Positions 8,038 to 15,675 of a stretch of DNA of 41,056 nucleotides are shown piece by piece. Positions within the stretch are counted from its first letter, which is position 1. Every line of letters starts with the position of its first letter. This DNA comes from Pseudoalteromonas denitrificans DSM 6059 (GTDB taxonomy: Bacteria > Pseudomonadota > Gammaproteobacteria > Enterobacterales > Alteromonadaceae). The DNA lies in contig NZ_FOLO01000052.1 of the NCBI RefSeq assembly GCF_900112265.1, positions 1-41,056 on the forward strand, read 5' to 3'. Under the pieces are notes generated by a model, which saw nothing but the letters and a program-made list of their open reading frames with translations, had not been told where the DNA came from and ran no database searches. A program made the position numbers and the translations under genes.

Positions 8038-9231
8038 TGGTGTACTATTCCAAATAGTAGATATAAATCACTCTAAAAAAACGTATGTTGAGTCATTAGA
8101 GTTTCCTGTAAAAGGGACTTTATGTTTTTTTGGTTAAATTTCAATAATAGTGATGTTTTTTACACTAGAATATTGATATGCAAAACCTTAACTGATGTAA
8201 GTAAAAACCATCTGATTGATATGTTTTTAAATATTTAGATCTCTTATTTATATTTTTAGACTTAACACTGAACTTTAATTAACGAGTTATTAGATACACA
8301 GGGGTTGTTGTGCAACCTGAATATGTTACGTTTAATGGACTACCTAACCTTGAACTTCCCTTCGTTTGATTGTTTTCAATAAGATGAAAGGAGGTCATTG
8401 ATAATAAACTTTGAAATACGCTTCAGTTGTCAGATCATATTTTTACTAAGGTGTTTCGATAAGTAGTATTTAATTTGGTTTTAATATAAAGACAATTCAT
8501 GAATATTATCTTTGCCATTTAGTAAGTGAATGTATGTGGCTGGATTTATGTTTTTTTAATCATATTTATTAAATAAATGTGAACTTTAATGGTTTTTAAA
8601 TTTTAAAAGTGCTTAGGCTTAGTAAAAAATTGATTTGAAAAAGTGTTTCATTGACTCTTCTTAGTAAAAAACTGATCTCAAACTATGTGAAATTGCTTTA
8701 TTTGCTGGTTTTTCGGTAAATAAAAGCCTTATTTTGACTGTTTTTCTCTTAAATTGTCTAAAATAGTGTGAATATTCTAGCTTGGTAAAATAGTGATCTC
8801 TAAAATTGTTACTCTTAGTTAAAAATTGATCTGTGATTTTTATGTTTTTATTTATCAATCAATTAAAGTGTGCTGTATGTTACTTGTAAATTATTGGAAT
8901 ACAAAAATACATATTGTAAATAGCATTGCATAAGGTACAACAGGCTGGCTTTGCCCATAGTTTTTAAGATGAATTTTAATATGATTATATTCAGTTCTAA
9001 TAAATAACCTAAGAGATTAGGCCTTTCTTTATAGGCTAAGCGCTTTTTAATTTAAGTTTGCCTATTCATTTGTGCTGTTTTGGTTTTCTCAGTTGCCAGG
9101 TGGGGTTTTTAGCAATGTTTGTTAAATCGCATATGGCATAAATTCTATTTAATGTCAGAACATTATTTGGGTTGTTTTATGACTAAGTGAAACATGAGAT
9201 TAGTTTGCATTTTATAAGGTTCATTTTTAAT
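8038..9231. other. 1.2-kb gene-poor region with a repeat cluster
   Basis: No gene is supported here on either strand. It holds the cluster of four GATC-bearing 18-mers listed separately and a short inverted repeat GGTTG/CAACC near 8303-8317. A 28-codon protein-like stretch (8283-8369, ending PNLELPFV) lacks a start and is probably chance or a remnant. The open frame at 8661-8858 on the minus strand is built from the repeats and is not believed to be a gene. Confidence 0.5.
8619..8832 (+). repeat. Cluster of four 18-bp GATC-bearing repeats (cluster A)
   Basis: Four plus-strand copies of TTAGTAAAAtAgTGATCT lie at 8619-8636, 8661-8678, 8782-8799 and 8815-8832. The fixed parts are TTaGTaAAA at the left and TGATcT at the right, with two or three variable bases between. 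Starts are 42, 121 and 33 bases apart, so this is not a regular tandem array. More copies occur near 34.2-34.6 kb. Copies 2 to 4 carry a GATC (Dam-type) site; copy 1 has GATT. The function is unknown. Confidence 0.65.
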
Positions 9232-9255
9232 AAAAAAGGCTGCAAGAAGCAGCCT
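9232..9255 (-). terminator. Intrinsic terminator of the isocitrate lyase gene
   Basis: A perfect 7-bp stem AGGCTGC (9237-9243)/GCAGCCT (9249-9255) with a 5-base loop. Read on the minus strand it is followed by a T run. It sits 24 bases after the stop of the isocitrate lyase gene. Confidence 0.9.
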
Positions 9256-9278
9256 GAGTTGTGTTGAAGGAATTAAAA

Positions 9279-10883
9279 TTAGAATTGATTCATAGTATTC
9301 TCTTTACCTGAAGCTTTAAGCGCCGCTTCGCCTGCAAAGTATTCTTTATGATCATCACCCATATCTGAGCCTGCCATGTTTTGATGTTTAACGCAGGCAA
9401 TACCTTGGCGAATTTCTTTACGTTGCACGCCTTGAACATAAGCCAGCATCCCCTCATCACCAAAGTAACCCTTAGCGAGGTTATCTGTAGATAATGCAGC
9501 TGTATGGTAAGTAGGTAATGTAATTAAATGATGGAAAATACCAGCTTCTTTTGCTGCATCAGCTTGGAAGCTGCGAATTTTTTCATCGGCTAATTTTGAT
9601 AACTCAGTAGTATCGTATTGTTCATTCATGAGTGAGTTACGATCATAAGCGGATACATCTTTGCCTTCATTTTTCATGCTATCAAATACTTGTTGACGAA
9701 AATTTAGCGTCCAGTTAAATGAGGGGGAATTGTTGTAAACTAATTTTGCATTAGGTACAACTTCGCGAATGGCATTTACCATTTCAGCAATTTGACCTAT
9801 ATGTGGTTTTTCAGTTTCAATCCATAATAAATCAGCGCCATTTTGTAATGAGGTAATACAATCTAAAATACAACGTTCTACACCCGTGCCTTTCTTAAAC
9901 TGGTATAAGTTACTCGGTAAACGTTTAGGACGTACTAACTTGCCATCTTGTTTTATTACAACATCGCCATTGCCTAAATCATTTTCGGTTACTTCGTCGC
10001 AGTCTAAAAATGCATTATATTGGTCACCTAAATCCCCAGCTTCTTTAGTTACAGCTATCTGTTTCGTTAAACCGGCACCCAGTGAATCGGTACGGGCTAC
10101 AATCACACCATTATCTATACCTAGTTCTAAAAAGGCATAACGAACAGCATTTATTTTTGCTAAAAAGTCTTCATGAGGTACAGTTACTTTTCCATCTTGG
10201 TGACCACATTGTTTTTCATCTGATACTTGGTTTTCAATTTGAATACAACATGCGCCAGCTTCAATCATTTGTTTAGCCATTAAATATGTTGCTTCTGCAT
10301 TTCCAAATCCAGCATCAATATCAGCAATGATAGGAACAACATGTGTTACATAATTATCAATTGAATCTTGTACTTTAGTTGCTTCTTCTAAGTTGTTTTC
10401 TGCTTTTGCTGCATCTAATTGACGAAATAATCCGCCGAGCTCTCTTGCATCTGCTTGGCGTAAGAATGTATATAGCTCTTCAATTAAGCCTGCTACAGAG
10501 GTTTTTTCATGCATTGACTGATCTGGTAAAGGGCCAAATTCAGAGCGAAGTGCTGCAACCATCCAACCTGACAGATATAAATAGCGACGATCAGTGTTTT
10601 CAAAATGCTTTTTAATTGAAATCATTTTTTGCTGGCCAATAAATCCATGCCAACAACCTAGTGACTGTGTGTACTTAGAAGTATCTGCATCATAATTGTC
10701 CATATCAGAGCGCATGATATCAGCTGTATATTTAGCAATGTCTAACCCTGTTTTAAATCGATTTTGCGCTTTCATTCTTGCTGCATATTCAGGGTTTATC
10801 GCCTGCCAGTTATTACCTTTTACTTCACATAAGGTCGCTATGTGGTCGATATCTTGTCTGTAATTAGAAGTAGTGCCTGACAT
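9279..10883 (-). CDS. aceA: Isocitrate lyase
   Basis: Cleaves isocitrate to glyoxylate and succinate, the first step of the glyoxylate shunt, in the cytoplasm. The 534-residue protein is of the long proteobacterial type (Pseudomonas-like, about 530 residues). The active-site signature is DEKQCGHQDGKV with Cys226, the TIM-barrel metal-binding block reads PIIADIDAGFGNAEATYLMA, and the NNSPSFNW and LITLPTYHT blocks are intact. The start was set at 10883 because of a strong AAGGAA ribosome-binding site 7 bases before that ATG; an upstream in-frame extension of 21 codons has none. It is divergent from malate synthase G and ends in its own terminator. Expression is expected on acetate or fatty acids (known for the pathway). 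I could not identify a specific operator. Confidence 0.97.
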   Translation of the reverse strand: MSGTTSNYRQDIDHIATLCEVKGNNWQAINPEYAARMKAQNRFKTGLDIAKYTADIMRSDMDNYDADTSKYTQSLGCWHGFIGQQKMISIKKHFENTDRRYLYLSGWMVAALRSEFGPLPDQSMHEKTSVAGLIEELYTFLRQADARELGGLFRQLDAAKAENNLEEATKVQDSIDNYVTHVVPIIADIDAGFGNAEATYLMAKQMIEAGACCIQIENQVSDEKQCGHQDGKVTVPHEDFLAKINAVRYAFLELGIDNGVIVARTDSLGAGLTKQIAVTKEAGDLGDQYNAFLDCDEVTENDLGNGDVVIKQDGKLVRPKRLPSNLYQFKKGTGVERCILDCITSLQNGADLLWIETEKPHIGQIAEMVNAIREVVPNAKLVYNNSPSFNWTLNFRQQVFDSMKNEGKDVSAYDRNSLMNEQYDTTELSKLADEKIRSFQADAAKEAGIFHHLITLPTYHTAALSTDNLAKGYFGDEGMLAYVQGVQRKEIRQGIACVKHQNMAGSDMGDDHKEYFAGEAALKASGKENTMNQF

Positions 10884-11133
10884 AATAATTTCCTTCTTGA
10901 TACTTAATTTGTATCTTTTAATGCTGATTGTGAGAGATTGCTTCAAATGCTGGGGTGATGCTGAAGCTCTGGTATCAACAATAGGCTGATTTGTTATGAT
11001 TTCGTTAATTTATAGTTTCTATCACTAACATTTTTTTGGTGAATGGCAAAAGTGAATTACTTTAACGCTTTTTGAATGAGTTAAGGTAAAGTAGTAAAAA
11101 AGAAGAATGATGCGTTTACAGAGGCCACTTAAG
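10884..11133. promoter_or_regulatory. Divergent control region of aceA and glcB
   Basis: About 250 bases between the divergent start codons must hold both promoters, so the two shunt genes can be controlled together. The sequence is AT-rich. I saw no long dyad and do not assign -35/-10 elements. Confidence 0.5.
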
Positions 11134-13314
11134 ATGACAAATAGAATTTCACACTCAGGGTTGAAAATTGACTCAATATTATATGATTTTGTAAATCATC
11201 AAGCCTTAACTGATACAGGCATTAGTTCTGACGATTTTTGGCAGGCTTTTTCAAATATCATAAAAAAACTAACACCTAAAAATACAGCACTATTAAATAA
11301 AAGAGCGCAGTTACAAAAGCAAATAGATGCGTTTCATCAAAATAATAAAGCATGGAATAGTGAAAAATATCAGCAGTTTTTATCTGGTATCGGTTATTTG
11401 GTGCCTGATGAAGGTGATTTTATCATTAAGACGCTGAGTGTTGATAATGAAATTGCTAAACTTGCCGGACCGCAATTGGTGGTGCCGGTTAATAATGCAA
11501 GGTTTGCACTTAATGCTGCCAATGCACGTTGGGGTTCTTTATATGACGCCCTATACGGTACGGATGTGATTGCCCAAAAAAATGGTGCAGAAAAAACGTC
11601 GCAATATAATCAAGTACGTGGCTTAAAGGTAATTCAATATGCAAAAGACTTTTTAGATACTGCATTGCCGCTTAGTCGTGGCTCTCATCATAATTGTGAA
11701 AACTATGCCATCTTAGATGGAGAATTAGTGGCTAAACTTACAGACAATGTGCAAGTGAACTTAGAAAATAAAGCACAATTGATTGGCTACACGGGAACAA
11801 AACAAAACCCAAGCAGTATTTTATTGAAAAATAATGGTTTACATATAGATATTCAAATTGATGCGCAAAGCCTCATTGGCAGCTCTGATAAAGCAGGTAT
11901 CAAAGATGTGGTATTAGAGTCGGCTTTAACAACCATTATGGATTGTGAAGATTCGGTTGCTGCCGTTGATGCTGAAGATAAAACTTTAGTTTACCAAAAC
12001 TGGCTAGGTTTAATGCAAGGTACTTTAAGTGAAAGCTTTGAGAAGTCGGGCAAAGTGATGCAACGAACTTTAAATTCAGATCGTCATTATACTAACTTGA
12101 ATGATCAACCCATGTTGTTAAAAGGTCGAAGTTTGATGTTTGTGCGTAATGTTGGTCATTTAATGACAAACCCTGCCATTTTAGACGAAAATGGAGCCGA
12201 AGTTTATGAAGGTATAATGGATGCAATGTTAACTTCTTTGTGTGCATTACACGATATAAAAGGCAGTCCTCCTTTTAAAAACTCAACAGCTCAAAGTATT
12301 AACATCGTTAAACCGAAAATGCATGGTCCTGAAGAAGTCGCCTTCACCTGTGAGTTATTTAGTGAAGTTGAAATGGCACTTAACTTAACCAAGAATACTT
12401 TAAAAATGGGCATTATGGATGAAGAACGCCGCACTACGGTTAATCTTAAAGAATGTATTCGCCAGGCTAAAGAACGCATTGTTTTTATCAATACAGGTTT
12501 TTTAGATAGAACTGGTGATGAAATACATACGTCTATGATGGCAGGTTTAATTATGCCTAAAGCCGATATTAAGTCTCAACCTTGGATCACTGCTTATGAA
12601 AATAGTAATGTTGAAATTGGTTTAGTAACAGGTTTGAGTCAAAAAGCGCAAATAGGTAAAGGTATGTGGGCAATGCCAGATGAAATGGCTGCGATGATGA
12701 CACAAAAAATTGCTCACCTTGAGTCAGGTGCAAATACTGCATGGGTACCCTCGCCTACGGCTGCTACTTTACATGCATTACATTATCATCAAGTGAATGT
12801 CTTTGATGTACAAAAACTAATACTTGAACGTCAAAAAGCATCATTATCCGATATTTTAACACCGCCTTTAATGCAAGATGATGCTAATTTAACTTCTAAG
12901 CAAATTCAGGCTGAGTTAGATAATAATGCACAAGGTATTTTAGGTTATGTTGTACGTTGGATTGATCAAGGTGTCGGTTGTTCTAAAGTGCCAGATATTA
13001 ATCATATTGGTTTAATGGAAGATAGAGCAACACTTAGGATTTCATCACAGCATATGGCCAATTGGTTACATCATGGTTTATGTGATGAGGTGCAAATTAT
13101 TAGTACGATGAAACGCATGGCTAAAGTTGTTGACTTGCAAAATTCAAATGATAAAAGTTATATTAATATGGCTGATTCGGAACAAAGTTTTACTAACTCA
13201 ATTGCATTTCAAGCTGCTTTGGAGCTTGTATTACAAGGAGTGAATCAACCAAATGGTTATACGGAACCTGTTTTACATAGAATGCGTTTAAAATTAAAGT
13301 CTATGGCTTTATAG
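11134..13314 (+). CDS. glcB: Malate synthase G
   Basis: Condenses glyoxylate with acetyl-CoA to malate, the second step of the glyoxylate shunt. The 726-residue length is that of malate synthase G (about 723-726), not of the shorter A form. Visible conserved blocks are SALTTIMDCEDSVAAVDAED, RSLMFVRNVGHLMTNPAI, INTGFLDRTGDEIHTSMMAG (acidic active-site residue) and, near the C-terminus, GVGCSKVPDINHIGLMEDRA followed by TLRISSQHMANWLHHG. ATG 11134 was chosen over 11107 because it has a GAGG site 9 bases upstream and gives the usual family N-terminus (MTNRISHSGLKID). It is divergent from aceA and followed by a strong terminator. A G-type enzyme paired with aceA, rather than aceB, is common in marine gammaproteobacteria. 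Confidence 0.97.
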   Translation: MTNRISHSGLKIDSILYDFVNHQALTDTGISSDDFWQAFSNIIKKLTPKNTALLNKRAQLQKQIDAFHQNNKAWNSEKYQQFLSGIGYLVPDEGDFIIKTLSVDNEIAKLAGPQLVVPVNNARFALNAANARWGSLYDALYGTDVIAQKNGAEKTSQYNQVRGLKVIQYAKDFLDTALPLSRGSHHNCENYAILDGELVAKLTDNVQVNLENKAQLIGYTGTKQNPSSILLKNNGLHIDIQIDAQSLIGSSDKAGIKDVVLESALTTIMDCEDSVAAVDAEDKTLVYQNWLGLMQGTLSESFEKSGKVMQRTLNSDRHYTNLNDQPMLLKGRSLMFVRNVGHLMTNPAILDENGAEVYEGIMDAMLTSLCALHDIKGSPPFKNSTAQSINIVKPKMHGPEEVAFTCELFSEVEMALNLTKNTLKMGIMDEERRTTVNLKECIRQAKERIVFINTGFLDRTGDEIHTSMMAGLIMPKADIKSQPWITAYENSNVEIGLVTGLSQKAQIGKGMWAMPDEMAAMMTQKIAHLESGANTAWVPSPTAATLHALHYHQVNVFDVQKLILERQKASLSDILTPPLMQDDANLTSKQIQAELDNNAQGILGYVVRWIDQGVGCSKVPDINHIGLMEDRATLRISSQHMANWLHHGLCDEVQIISTMKRMAKVVDLQNSNDKSYINMADSEQSFTNSIAFQAALELVLQGVNQPNGYTEPVLHRMRLKLKSMAL

Positions 13315-13346
13315 CCGATAACTTTAATATCATTCCTTCGATGTTT

Positions 13347-13376
13347 GCCATTGCTAAATTTAGCAATGGCTTTTTT
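13347..13376 (+). terminator. Intrinsic terminator of malate synthase G
   Basis: A perfect 10-bp stem GCCATTGCTA (13347-13356)/TAGCAATGGC (13361-13370) with a 4-base loop is followed by six T. It lies 33 bases after the stop. Confidence 0.93.
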
Positions 13377-13689
13377 ATATTAAGCAAGTGTAAAGGGGCT
13401 TTCCATTTTGAGAAGATATATTTAATAGTTTTTAACATCATCATTTTGTTGTTGAAATTAAAGTGCTATAACAAAGAAAAGAGAAGCTTTTAACTTTATA
13501 AAATATAGACTAAATGAATGTGATTAACAAAATGCTAAATAAGTTATTTGATTGATTTAAGAAATGGTGATTCATTTAAAAGCAGGTGAAGGGGCAAACC
13601 TGCTTTATGTCGAAAAGTTTATAAATCAACTCGAGCATATAATACTGATTATACGTACCAATGATTTAACATAAACATTCTCTTTATTG

Positions 13690-13845
13690 TTATTGAAAAG
13701 TATCTTTACAACGACATTCTGAATGGCCAAACCAAGACTTATTTGTATCTACGCCACCGGCAATTTGAGGCGTCATCGCTGCAGGCAAAGACTGTTTATC
13801 TTGTGAAAGATTTTTGATTTTCTTTTTATTTAGCTTAAGTTTCAT
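13690..13845 (-). CDS. 51-aa peptide with double-glycine leader (RiPP/bacteriocin-like precursor)
   Basis: This short gene encodes a 51-residue peptide beginning MKLKLNKKKIKNLSQDKQSL and continuing PAAMTPQIAGG. The TPQIAGG end, with the helix-forming Leu/Lys-rich segment before it, has the form of a double-glycine leader cut by a C39 peptidase-containing ABC exporter. The predicted 20-residue core is VDTNKSWFGHSECRCKDTFQ, with Cys44 and Cys46 as CRC plus several Ser and Thr. An AAGG ribosome-binding site lies 7 bases before the ATG. Short peptides with MKLxLxKKxxKxLS leaders ending in GG are familiar to me from Pseudoalteromonas-like genomes, usually as orphan hypothetical genes. No modification enzyme, exporter or immunity gene lies nearby, so export and processing, if any, use machinery elsewhere. 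The coding call is strong, the function is inference. Confidence 0.75.
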   Translation of the reverse strand: MKLKLNKKKIKNLSQDKQSLPAAMTPQIAGGVDTNKSWFGHSECRCKDTFQ

Positions 13846-14723
13846 ACTACTACCTTATTAAAATTAATGTTTAAAGCAAAAAATATAATATAGTAAATTT
13901 TTAGTACTTATAGATAATTTTAAGACAGGTTAAGGTGATTTTAGGACACAAAGTCATTTTGTAAGTCGTCATACTTAAAGCTAATCTAAAATGGTCGTAA
14001 CTGCCTGAAACTGCAGTAAGTATAAATCGGGACATCCCTGTCTCACGTCCGCTTAGCAGAAGCTGGCTTATTTAACTGATTAATATTAACAATATATTTA
14101 ACTCCCCTTTGCTTATGCTTAATTTATCTATTTAAAGGCTTAAAAACTCGGACTAATCATTTAAAAATTCATTTATTATTACTCTCTATTATGAATAAAC
14201 CTTAAATTTACTCAGTATTAATTGATCTTAGTAACTCAGCATGAAAATTTTAACGTAATAAATGGGAGTGTTGAATATAGTGCTCAAGATGGCTATTAAC
14301 TTGAACTGAAATTGTAAAAATTACGAACGCTTTTTTCTATTTAAGCAGATGACTAAAGTTGTTTTTGCCAACACTTTGAAGTTATTTATTTTTTCTAAAT
14401 AAATATAATCCAATAAGATGAATTTAAAGCATTAAAACTGTAAAGCCCATTTACAGTTTTAAATTCAGATAAAAAATAAATTTAATATACTCAGTATTCG
14501 CAATAAATTTAAAATTCATTCTTAATGAGGCTTTGCATTGGCTAAACTTATAGTGCAATAAATTAGCTCACCCTCCCCCCTTTTTATTTATCTAAATTTG
14601 TCATTCTGAACATATAAAATTGACTTCTTGGGAACATTCAACTTCACTATAATTAATTTAAGAAAAACATGCATATAACTTTAAAATTAATAGCAAAAAC
14701 TTTTAGTACTAAGGATAAGTATC
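13846..14723. other. 880-bp gene-free region upstream of the ADC/FAD/receptor unit
   Basis: No gene is supported. It holds a GC-richer island at about 14030-14078 (GGGACATCCC, then CTCACGTCCGCTTAGCAG) unlike its AT-rich surroundings, and the perfect 11-bp dyad listed separately. It also has a C-rich tract (CACCCTCCCCCC, ending at 14580) and a perfect TATAAT at 14648-14653. A TTGACT at 14620-14625 lies 22 bases before that TATAAT, too far for a standard promoter, so the start site is not settled. This region must carry the promoter of the downstream unit. Confidence 0.5.
14434..14460. promoter_or_regulatory. Perfect 11-bp inverted repeat around TGTAAA/TTTACA
   Basis: Arms AAAACTGTAAA (14434-14444) and TTTACAGTTTT (14450-14460) are exact complements with a 5-base centre GCCCA. 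The inner TGTAAA-N5-TTTACA is the same skeleton as the 17-bp repeat found four times between 26.5 and 35.3 kb, and the outer CTGTAAA/TTTACAG flank matches two of those copies. It lies about 265 bases upstream of the ADC-fold gene. It may be an operator or a degenerate member of that repeat family. Confidence 0.55.
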
Positions 14724-15656
14724 ATGTCATCAGAGTTTACACCCTACGCTCAGTTTCCGGGCGGCGTAATTGCACAACCTCCTTGTCGAATGTTAAATGC
14801 CAATATGTACGGCTTTTTTGTCAAAGGCGATATTAATAAAATTCAAAACTATTTAGATGAAACTTTAGGTTTAGTAAAAGAGTATCACTTTAAGGCGATA
14901 TCTCAATATTGCATGCTGACTTTTACGGATATTGAAAATATAAAACCCACAACAGAGCCTTGGGCTAGTCAAGGTTATTTTCAAGAAACTGATGTGATCA
15001 TTTGGTTGCCAGTGGCAAAAATGCAAGATGATAAAATTAAACATATTTATTGGTACCCCGCTTTTATTTGTGTAAATAATATTTATGCATTAATTAATGG
15101 TAGAGAAACCTGGGGATTTAATAAATATTTGTGTGATTATGTTATGCCAGCCAAAGGGCAAAGCCCAGATTACTTTTCTATGACGGTAGATGCGTTTAAA
15201 ACCTATTCTCCAGATACTAAAATGGCGTCATGTGAGCTATTTAATGTCAAAATGGTTGCAAAAGACACTGAAAGTGCAATTGAAAACTTTGTGGATTTAG
15301 TCAAAGAAGGAATGAAGTTGTTAGAAAGCGAAGTTAACTTTTTTGATATGGATTTTTCTGTTTATAAACAATTACTCAGTGGTTTTATTAATCCTAAAAT
15401 TGATCAACTTTTATTTAAACAGTTACCAAACGGTGATGCTACAAATGCGGTTTATCAAAATGTTTTACATTCGCCATCTGTGATCCAAAAATTTCACTCT
15501 GGATGTCTTTATTTTCATGAATTTGAATTTACGTTAAATCAAGTTGATATGTTTCCTTTATCAGACATGTTTGGCATTAAAGTTGGCAGTCAAAGGCCTC
15601 TACTTCCCTTTAATATGCTATTTGATTTTAATCAAGAAGCGGCATTAAACCTTTAA
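14724..15656 (+). CDS. Acetoacetate-decarboxylase-fold protein (second)
   Basis: This 310-residue cytoplasmic protein has an ADC-like signature ALINGRETWGFNKYLCDYV, with Lys134 where the Schiff-base lysine is expected. An acidic residue in FQETDVIIWLPV may match the family's active-site glutamate. As in the first ADC-fold protein, only one lysine is present in place of the classical pair. Size and fold hallmarks support the family, while overall divergence from true acetoacetate decarboxylase is large, so decarboxylation of acetoacetate should not be assumed. The gene opens a run of same-strand genes and is 19 bases from the FAD oxidoreductase, so the two are almost certainly co-transcribed and may act on the same compound. 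The ATG at 14724 has an AAGGA site 7 bases upstream. Confidence 0.75.
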   Translation: MSSEFTPYAQFPGGVIAQPPCRMLNANMYGFFVKGDINKIQNYLDETLGLVKEYHFKAISQYCMLTFTDIENIKPTTEPWASQGYFQETDVIIWLPVAKMQDDKIKHIYWYPAFICVNNIYALINGRETWGFNKYLCDYVMPAKGQSPDYFSMTVDAFKTYSPDTKMASCELFNVKMVAKDTESAIENFVDLVKEGMKLLESEVNFFDMDFSVYKQLLSGFINPKIDQLLFKQLPNGDATNAVYQNVLHSPSVIQKFHSGCLYFHEFEFTLNQVDMFPLSDMFGIKVGSQRPLLPFNMLFDFNQEAALNL

Positions 15657-15675
15657 TAAAGTTAAGGCGAATAGA

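Noticed and set aside
8283..8369. Protein-like 28-codon stretch ending PNLELPFV
   Set aside because: There is a stop immediately upstream, no start with a ribosome-binding site and no family; too short to call even as a remnant.
8619..8832. CRISPR array
   Set aside because: Repeat units are only 18 bases, spacing is irregular (33-121), copies vary inside, and no cas genes are present.
8661..8858. Minus-strand open frame of 65 codons in the gene-poor region
   Set aside because: Its codons come largely from the 18-mer repeats (repeated TDQFLTK/RDHYFTK pattern), it has no clear ribosome-binding site, and the copies outside it are in other frames.
9886..10615. Three plus-strand frames inside aceA
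   Set aside because: Shadows of the well-conserved isocitrate lyase gene on the other strand.
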